A model generated the notes under the pieces. It made no database searches and was not told the DNA's origin. It saw nothing but the letters and a program-made list of their open reading frames with translations. From positions 744,001-808,000 of the forward strand of contig NW_027488578.1 of assembly GCF_050948215.1 (NCBI RefSeq): DNA of 64,000 bases, given 5' to 3'. Position 1 is the stretch's first letter. Each line of letters opens with the position of its first letter. Source of the stretch: Halictus rubicundus. Its lineage: Eukaryota > Arthropoda > Insecta > Hymenoptera > Halictidae. Below, piece by piece: positions 56,800 through 63,183 of the stretch. The position numbers and the translations under genes are program-made.

Positions 56800-59700
56800 A
56801 GGATAGGGGATTCTATAGGATAGAGGATAGGAGACGATGGAGGATAGGATAGGATAGAGGATAGGATAGGGTAGAGGATAGGATAGGATAGAGGATAGGA
56901 TAGGATAGAGGATACGATAGGATAGGATAGAGTATACGATAGGATAGGATAGAGGATACGATAGGATAGAGGAGAGGATAGGATAGAGGATAGGATAGAG
57001 GATAGGATAGAGGATTGGATAGGATAGAGGATATGATAGGATAGCGGATAGGATAGGGTTCAGGATAGGATAGGATAGAGGATAGGATAGGATAGAGGAA
57101 ATGTTAGGATAGAGGATAGGATAGGATAGAGGATAGGATAGGATAGAGGATAGGATAGGATAGAGGATAGGATTGGATAGAGGATAGGATAGGATAGAGA
57201 ATAGGATAGGATAGAGGATAGGATAGGATTGAGGATAGGATAGGATAGAGGATAGGATAGGATAGAGGATAGGATAGGATAGTGGATAGGATAGGATAGA
57301 GGATAGGATAGGATAGGATAGAGGATAGGATAGGATAGAGGATATGATAGGATAGAGGATAGGATAGGATAGAGAATAGGATAGGATAGAGGATAGGATA
57401 GGATTGAGGATAGGATAGGATAGAGGATAGGATAGGATAGAGGATAGGATAGGATAGAGGATAGGATAGGATAGAGGATAGGATATGATAGAGGAAACGA
57501 TATTATAGAGAATAGGATAGGAGAGAGGATAGGATAGGATAGAGGATAGGATAGGATAGAGGATAGGATAGAGGATAGGATAGGATAGAGGATAGGATAG
57601 GATAGAGGATAGGATAGGATAGAGGATAGGATAGGATAGAGGATAGGATAGGATAGAGGATAGGATAGGATAGAGGATAGGATAGGATAGAGGATAGGAT
57701 AGGATAGAGGATAGGATAGGATAGAGGATAGGATAGGATAGAGGATAGGATAGGATAGAGGATAGGATAGGATAGAGGATAGGATAGGATAGAGGATAGG
57801 TTAGGATAGAGGATAGGATACGATAGAGGATAGGACAGGATAGAGGATAGGATAGGATAGAGGATAGGATAGGATAGAGGATAGGATAGGGGATTCTATA
57901 GGATAGAGGATAGGAGACGATGGAGGATAGGATAGGATAGAGGATAGGATAGGGTAGAGGATAGGATAGGATAGAGGATACGATAGGATAGAGGATACGA
58001 TAGGATAGGATAGAGGATACGATAGGATAGGATAGAGGATACGATAGGATAGAGAATAGGATAGGATAGAGGATAGGATAGGATTGAGGATAGGATAGGA
58101 TAGAGGATAGGATAGGATAGAGGATAGGATAGGATAGAGGATAGGATAGGATAGAGGATAGGATATGAGAGAGGAAACGATATTATAGAGAATAGGATAG
58201 GAGAGAGGATAGGATAGGATAGAGGATAGGATAGGATAGAGGATAGGATAGAGGATAGGATAGGATAGAGGATAGGATAGGATAGAGGATAGGATAGGAT
58301 AGAGGATAGGATAGGATAGAGGATAGGATAGGATAGAGGATAGGATAGGATAGAGGATAGGATAGGATAGAGGATAGGATAGGATAGAGGATAGGATAGG
58401 ATAGAGGATAGGATAGGATAGAGGATAGGATAGGATAGAGGATAGGATAGGATAGAGGATAGGATAGGATAGAGGATAGGATAGGATAGAGGATAGGTTA
58501 GGATAGAGGATAGGATACGATAGAGGATAGGACAGGATAGAGGATAGGATAGGATAGAGGATAGGATAGGATAGAGGATAGGATAGGGGATTCTATAGGA
58601 TAGAGGATAGGAGACGATGGAGGATAGGATAGGATAGAGGATAGGATAGGGTAGAGGATAGGATAGGATAGAGGATACGATAGGATAGAGGATACGATAG
58701 GATAGGATAGAGGATACGATAGGATAGGATAGAGGATACGATAGGATAGAGGAGAGGATAGGATAGAGGATAGGATAGAGGATAGGATAGAGGATTGGAT
58801 AGGATAGAGGATATGATAGGATAGCGGATAGGATAGGGTTCAGGATAGGATAGGATAGAGGATAGGATAGGATAGAGGATATGTTAGGATAGAGGATAGG
58901 ATAGGATAGAGGATAGGATAGGATTGAGGATAGGATAGGATAGAGGATAGGATAGGATAGAGGATAGGATAGGATAGAGGATAGGATATGATAGAGGAAA
59001 CGATATTATAGAGAATAGGATAGGAGAGAGGATAGGATAGGATAGAGGATAGGATAGGATAGAGGATAGGATAGAGGATAGGATAGGATAGAGGATAGGA
59101 TAGGATAGAGGATAGGATAGGATAGAGGATAGGATAGGATAGAGGATAGGATAGGATAGAGGATAGGATAGGATAGAGGATAGGATAGGATAGAGGATAG
59201 GATAGGATAGAGGATAGGATAGGATAGAGGATAGGATAGGATAGAGGATAGGATAGGATAGAGGATAGGATAGGATAGAGGATAGGATAGGATAGAGGAT
59301 AGGTTAGGATAGAGGATAGGATACGATAGAGGATAGGACAGGATAGAGGATAGGATAGGATAGAGGATAGGATAGGATAGAGGATAGGATAGGGGATTCT
59401 ATAGGATAGAGGATAGGAGACGATGGAGGATAGGATAGGATAGAGGATAGGATAGGGTAGAGGATAGGATAGGATAGAGGATACGATAGGATAGAGGATA
59501 CGATAGGATAGGATAGAGGATACGATAGGATAGGATAGAGGATACGATAGGATAGAGGAGAGGATAGGATAGAGGATAGGATAGAGGATAGGATAGAGGA
59601 TTGGATAGGATAGAGGATATGATAGGATAGCGGATAGGATAGGGTTCAGGATAGGATAGGATAGAGGATAGGATAGGATAGAGGATATGTTAGGATAGAG

Positions 59701-60429
59701 GATAGGATAGGATAGAGGATAGGATAGGATTGAGGATAGGATAGGATAGAGGATAGGATAGGATAGAGGATAGGATAGGATAGAGGATAGGATATGATAG
59801 AGGAAACGATATTATAGAGAATAGGATAGGAGAGAGGATAGGATAGGATAGAGGATAGGATAGGATAGAGGATAGGATAGAGGATAGGATAGGATAGAGG
59901 ATAGGATAGGATAGAGGATAGGATAGGATAGAGGATAGGATAGGATAGAGGATAGGATAGGATAGAGGATAGGATAGGATAGAGGATAGGATAGGATAGA
60001 GGATAGGATAGGATAGAGGATAGGATAGGATAGAGGATAGGATAGGATAGAGGATAGGATAGGATAGAGGATAGGATAGGATAGAGGATAGGTTAGGATA
60101 GAGGATAGGATACGATAGAGGATAGGACAGGATAGAGGATAGGATAGGATAGAGGATAGGATAGGATAGAGGATAGGATAGGGGATTCTATAGGATAGAG
60201 GATAGGAGACGATGGAGGATAGGATAGGATAGAGGATAGGATATCGTAGAGGATAGGATAGGATAGAGGATACGATAGGATAGAGGATACGATAGGATAG
60301 GATAGAGGATACGATAGGATAGGATAGAGGATACGATAGGATAGAGGAGAGGATAGGATAGAGGATAGGATAGAGGATAGGATAGAGGATTGGATAGGAT
60401 AGAGGATATGATAGGATAGCGGATAGGAT
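56800..60429 (+). repeat. Tandem higher-order repeat of about 0.7-1.1 kb, interrupted by the retrotransposon
   Basis: The marker GGATTCTATAGG occurs at 56808, 57891, 58588, 59394 and 60183. Spacings are 1083, 697 (41 monomers), 806 and 789 bp, and the last two differ by 17. Each unit then carries GAGGATACGATAGG runs, AGCGGATAGGATAGGGTTC and GAGGAAACGATATT. In the last unit the sequence follows its neighbour to position 60429, which is 247 bp after the marker, and is then replaced by the retrotransposon. At the same distance in the previous unit (59641) the satellite continues with AGGGTTCAGG. Confidence 0.88.
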
Positions 60430-60582
60430 GGGGACCGAGGGGATATGGGCTTAGTAGTGGTGACTCGGATCCACTACTAGGTATGCCACAGTGGTGGCGG
60501 TCATATCCCTAAAATCCTCTACGCTCCACCTCCTCGTGGTGGTCCCTGGGAACACACATAGTTGTGTGTTGCTAACGGAGCG
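60430..60582 (+). ncRNA. HDV-like self-cleaving ribozyme at the element's 5' end
   Basis: Folding by hand gives the full HDV topology. P1 pairs 60430-60436 (GGGGACC) with 60541-60547 (GGTCCCT), seven pairs including a G-U wobble at the cleavage site. P2 pairs 60522-60527 (CGCTCC) with 60577-60582 (GGAGCG). P3 pairs 60528-60530 with 60538-60540 (ACC and GGT). L3 is TCCTCGT, nearly the HDV loop UCCUCGC. P1.1 is C532-G549 and C533-G548 (last three digits). P4 pairs 60551-60558 (AACACACA) with 60563-60570 (TGTGTGTT), loop TAGT. J4/2 reads GCTAAC, with C60572 in the place of the catalytic cytosine. P2/P3 and P3/P1 abut as in HDV. J1/2 is an 85-nt insertion, as in some R2 ribozymes. Cleavage is predicted between 60429 and 60430, exactly the satellite-element junction. 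Activity is inferred from the fold. Confidence 0.9.
60437..60521 (+). other. Structured J1/2 insertion of the ribozyme
   Basis: This 85-nt insertion between P1 and P2 can form its own branched structure. GGGATATG (60440-60447) pairs perfectly with CATATCCC (60502-60509). Inside it lie a 9-bp hairpin, TAGTAGTGG (60452-60460) with CCACTACTA (60471-60479), and a 5-bp hairpin, GCCAC (60485-60489) with GTGGC (60494-60498). The arrangement is a three-way junction that would bring P1 and P2 together. Long, variable J1/2 segments are known in retrotransposon HDV-like ribozymes. A specific role for this one is not known. Confidence 0.8.
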
Positions 60583-61023
60583 AGGGGTATTCCGCGGAAA
60601 GTAGTCCCAATGATGTATGAGGCGATGCCGGCGGGATCTTCGGATCCTGGCAGGGCCTCCCTTGCCGGTAAGGCTCACACGGAGGGATAAAAAACCGCGG
60701 AATGGGTCCTGCGATAACGACCGGGGAGGTCGCCGCAGGGCTCTTGCCGTAAACCGGTGGTCATGTTTTACCGGAACGGTGGTCTTGCCTTAATCGGCCG
60801 GGCCGCGAGGATGATAACCTCTATAAAAATCCCTAATGCCCTAAGCTTAGGTGCGCGGTGAGAGGGTACGCCCTGGCTACAGGGCGCGGCTGGTGGGGTA
60901 CATCAGCCACTAGCGCACCATCTCTGGATACCTGGCGAACTCCAGTTGAAATTAGCCTTACCCGGGCAAGGAGGCTCTGCCCGGGCGGACGTGTTTTTTC
61001 CTGCCAATCTCGTGGGACCAGAT
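60583..61023 (+). promoter_or_regulatory. 5' leader of the retrotransposon between ribozyme and ORF1
   Basis: This is 441 nt of unique, G+C-rich sequence with no recognisable coding content. It holds several inverted repeats: the palindromes TTCCGCGGAA (60590-60599) and CTAAGCTTAG (60841-60850), CGCCCT with AGGGCG (60869-60874 and 60881-60886), and a perfect 8-bp stem CCCGGGCA with TGCCCGGG (60961-60968 and 60978-60985) ending 38 nt before the ORF1 ATG. Eight ATG triplets lie between 60610 and 60838, with two more inside the ribozyme. Simple scanning to 61024 would therefore be difficult. R1-clade 5' UTRs commonly hold the promoter, but I recognise no core promoter element here. Confidence 0.7.
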
Positions 61024-63183
61024 ATGGAATCGTATAATAAAAACCTTGATGTTGTGGGGGAGGCTGCCGATACGGCAGCAGCTGCGGCGGGGGAAGAGAC
61101 GGCAGCGGTCACTGACGGGGAGGGGATGGCAACGATTACTGCCGGGGAGGACGCGGTCGTGGTCATCGCGGACGAGGACTCGGATGGGGATGAAACAATC
61201 ATCTCCATCTCGAGCTCCGTCGGCTCGATCGTGACGCGCGGGGGCGCGGAGAAGCGGGGCGCGACATCTGGGGTCTCTGACCCCAAGCGTGCCCGGTTAG
61301 AGGGGGGGCAGCACACCCGCGGCGGGTCGGTGTCGCGGACGGACCCCGGGGAGGGCTCGTCGGGGACGCCCACCATGGATCTGGCCCTCGGCGGCCGCGC
61401 CGAGAGGAGTCAGACGAGGAGGGTGGATGACCTCATCGAGCTGGGTGGGAGGATGCCGACAGCGCAGCTAGTAGGGGAGGTGGAGGAGGCGATGTTGAGG
61501 GTGGAGAGAGTCTCCACCGTCTCAAAGGGCCTCAAGGGGGACCTGGCTAAAGACTTGCGGGATTGTTCTGCAGTCGCCAGGGCCCACTGCACCACCTTGA
61601 TGCAGCGGTGCTTTACCGGGATGGCGTGGCAGGGTAGCCAGGAGGTGGCCCGCCTCCGCGAGCAGAACGCGGCCCTCGCGAAGGAGGCGGGTGACCTCCG
61701 GGCGAGGCTCCGGTCAATGGAGGCCGGGCGGCGGGCGAACACCGACAGCGGTCGCCGGGCGGGACATGCGCCAATAGGGGAAGCGCCCCCCGCCTCCTCG
61801 ACAGCGGGGGTCCGTACGCGGGGGATGGAGGCGATGGGATCGTCGGGGGAGGGAGCGGGAGTTTTGGACTCCGAAGCCCTGCTTCTCCGGGTCGGCGCGC
61901 TGATAACGGCCAGGAACCGGGAGCTAGAGGCCCGGATGGAGGAGCGGTTCCGGACGATTCTGGCCGGGTTGGCCCCGGCCCTCCGGGCGGAGGGTAAGTC
62001 GGCGCGCGAGGCGACGCCGGTGGCTTCTCTGCCGGCGACGTCTGTCACCAAGGGGACTGGACCGGTGGTCGTGTCCAACGTGAGGGTGGTGCCCCCCGTT
62101 ATCATTCCGCCACCGGTCGTCCCGGCCTCGTGGATGGAGGTGACGAGCAAGGCGGCGAAGAGGGCCAAGAAGAAGATGGCCGCGGAGGAGGCTGCGGCGA
62201 GAGCAGCCGCGGCCGAGGCAGCTGCCGCCGCTTCACGGCTGCAGGCTGCGAGGGAGCCGAGGGCGGCGGGCGGCGCACGAGTGCAGGGCGGCGCGAGCGC
62301 GGCGAAGCCCGCCGCCGGGAGGGACGGTGGCCTGGGACGCACCCCCAGAACGGGAGCAGTGGCCATCACCATCCCCGAGAGCTGCAAGCTCACTTATTCG
62401 GAGGTGATGGCCAGGGCAAAAGAGAGGGTGGACCTCAAGGCTATCGGGATCGAGTCGGGGGTGCTTCCCAGGCGGTCGAAAACCGGCGGGATCCTCCTGG
62501 AGGTCAGGGGCACGGGGTGCCAGGAGAAGGCACGGGCCCTCTCCGGGAGGATCGCCGAGGCGCTTGGGGGGACCGGGGTTAAGGTCTCCCAGGCGGTCAA
62601 GCGCGGCGAGGTGCGCGTGGCGGGCCTGGACGACTCGGTGTCGCCCGGGGACGTAGCGGCGGCGCTGGCGGCGGCGGGGGGGTGTTCCGCGGCGGAGTTC
62701 CGGGTCGGCGAGATCCGCAGACCCGCCTCGGAGCAGGCGCTGGGCTCCTGTTGGGCCCAGGGCCCCCTCGCGGCCGTCAAGAAAGTGTTGGCGGGAGGCC
62801 GGCTGCTGGTCGGCTGGTCCTCGGCCCGCGTCGAGGCGCTGAGGGAGCGGCCCCTCCAATGCTTCCGTTGTTTGGAGACGGGGCACACGCGGGCGACATG
62901 CAAGAGCGCGGTCGACAGAGGCGCGATGTGCTACCGCTGCGGGGCGGCGGAGCACCGGGCTTCGGCCTGTAAGGCCGCCCCCAGGTGTCCGCTCTGCGCG
63001 GACCTGGGGAGACCATCGGGCCATAGATTCGGGGCCAAAGCGTGTGCCCCGGCTCCCAAGAGGGGCCGCGCGGCGACGAAAGAGAAGGGCGCGTCTGGGG
63101 CTGCATCCGCGCAGCGGCCGCAGACGGCGCCGGGGGCCCGGACCTCCCAGGGAGGGGACTCTGCAGAGCCCATGTTAGAGTAG
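61024..63183 (+). CDS. ORF1, gag-like RNA-binding protein of an R1-clade retrotransposon
   Basis: This frame of 719 codons starts at the first in-frame ATG (61024). The frame is open back to 60862, but upstream codons include no ATG, only a TTG at 60946. Expected role: binding the element's RNA to form the retrotransposition particle and directing it to the target. The acidic N-terminus (1-65) has VVVI followed by DEDSDGDE (45-57). A PKRARL stretch (87-92) and KAAKRAKKK (376-384) could be nuclear signals. Residues 206-234 (ARLREQNAALAKEAGDLRAR and onward) form a coiled coil. Residues 370-418 are Ala-rich and basic. Residues 448-611 match the conserved R1-clade region before the knuckles (LTYSEVMARAKE, VRVAGLDDSV, VGEIRRP). 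Three zinc knuckles follow: CX2CX4HX4C at 613-626 and 636-649, and a longer CX2CX8HX6C at 655-674. No frameshift or internal stop was seen. Confidence 0.93.
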   Translation: MESYNKNLDVVGEAADTAAAAAGEETAAVTDGEGMATITAGEDAVVVIADEDSDGDETIISISSSVGSIVTRGGAEKRGATSGVSDPKRARLEGGQHTRGGSVSRTDPGEGSSGTPTMDLALGGRAERSQTRRVDDLIELGGRMPTAQLVGEVEEAMLRVERVSTVSKGLKGDLAKDLRDCSAVARAHCTTLMQRCFTGMAWQGSQEVARLREQNAALAKEAGDLRARLRSMEAGRRANTDSGRRAGHAPIGEAPPASSTAGVRTRGMEAMGSSGEGAGVLDSEALLLRVGALITARNRELEARMEERFRTILAGLAPALRAEGKSAREATPVASLPATSVTKGTGPVVVSNVRVVPPVIIPPPVVPASWMEVTSKAAKRAKKKMAAEEAAARAAAAEAAAAASRLQAAREPRAAGGARVQGGASAAKPAAGRDGGLGRTPRTGAVAITIPESCKLTYSEVMARAKERVDLKAIGIESGVLPRRSKTGGILLEVRGTGCQEKARALSGRIAEALGGTGVKVSQAVKRGEVRVAGLDDSVSPGDVAAALAAAGGCSAAEFRVGEIRRPASEQALGSCWAQGPLAAVKKVLAGGRLLVGWSSARVEALRERPLQCFRCLETGHTRATCKSAVDRGAMCYRCGAAEHRASACKAAPRCPLCADLGRPSGHRFGAKACAPAPKRGRAATKEKGASGAASAQRPQTAPGARTSQGGDSAEPMLE

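Larger units (their letters stand above)
1..60429 (+). repeat. 17-bp minisatellite array (GGATAGGATAGGATAGA)n with higher-order structure
   Basis: The whole interval consists of tandem copies of a 17-bp unit, three GGATA pentamers followed by GA. Variants of 12 and 22 bp differ by one pentamer. The canonical + strand contains G, A and T but no C. Cytosines appear only in diverged monomers such as CGATA, GCGG, ACAGG and GCAGACGATAG. Reading through the interval I found no unique sequence, gene or RNA gene. Stretches without their own entry (2341-3361, 8251-9390, 14200-15309, 26900-27487, 33127-35438, 35952-41650, 44796-46700) hold the same diverged monomers and further partial duplicates. One example is 4300-4640, which resembles 45358-45698. 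Minus-strand open frames occur throughout but all read the periodic peptide LSYPLSYPILYPILSSI, so they are not genes. Whether the array is telomeric, subtelomeric or centromeric cannot be decided from this window. Confidence 0.98.

Noticed and set aside
1..60429. CRISPR-like array because of regular short repeats
   Set aside because: There are no unique spacers. The repeats are head-to-tail 17-mers with pentamer-sized indels, and the neighbouring element is a eukaryotic retrotransposon.
1..60429. Clusters of GATA-factor binding sites
   Set aside because: The canonical unit reads GGATAG, which lacks the A or T required before GATA in the usual WGATAR site. Only occasional TGATAG variants would fit.
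1..60429. Canonical insect telomere (TTAGG)n
   Set aside because: Only isolated TTAGG units occur in variant monomers. The tandem unit is a 17-mer with GGATA pentamers.
60451..60678. Minus-strand 75-codon frame over the 5' end of the element
   Set aside because: It lies over the ribozyme and leader, has no recognisable motif, and its sequence is constrained by RNA pairing.
60946..61023. ORF1 start at the TTG codon at 60946 (745 residues)
   Set aside because: The element is eukaryotic and the first in-frame ATG is at 61024. The upstream part overlaps the strong CCCGGGCA hairpin and has no recognised protein similarity. A non-ATG start cannot be fully excluded.
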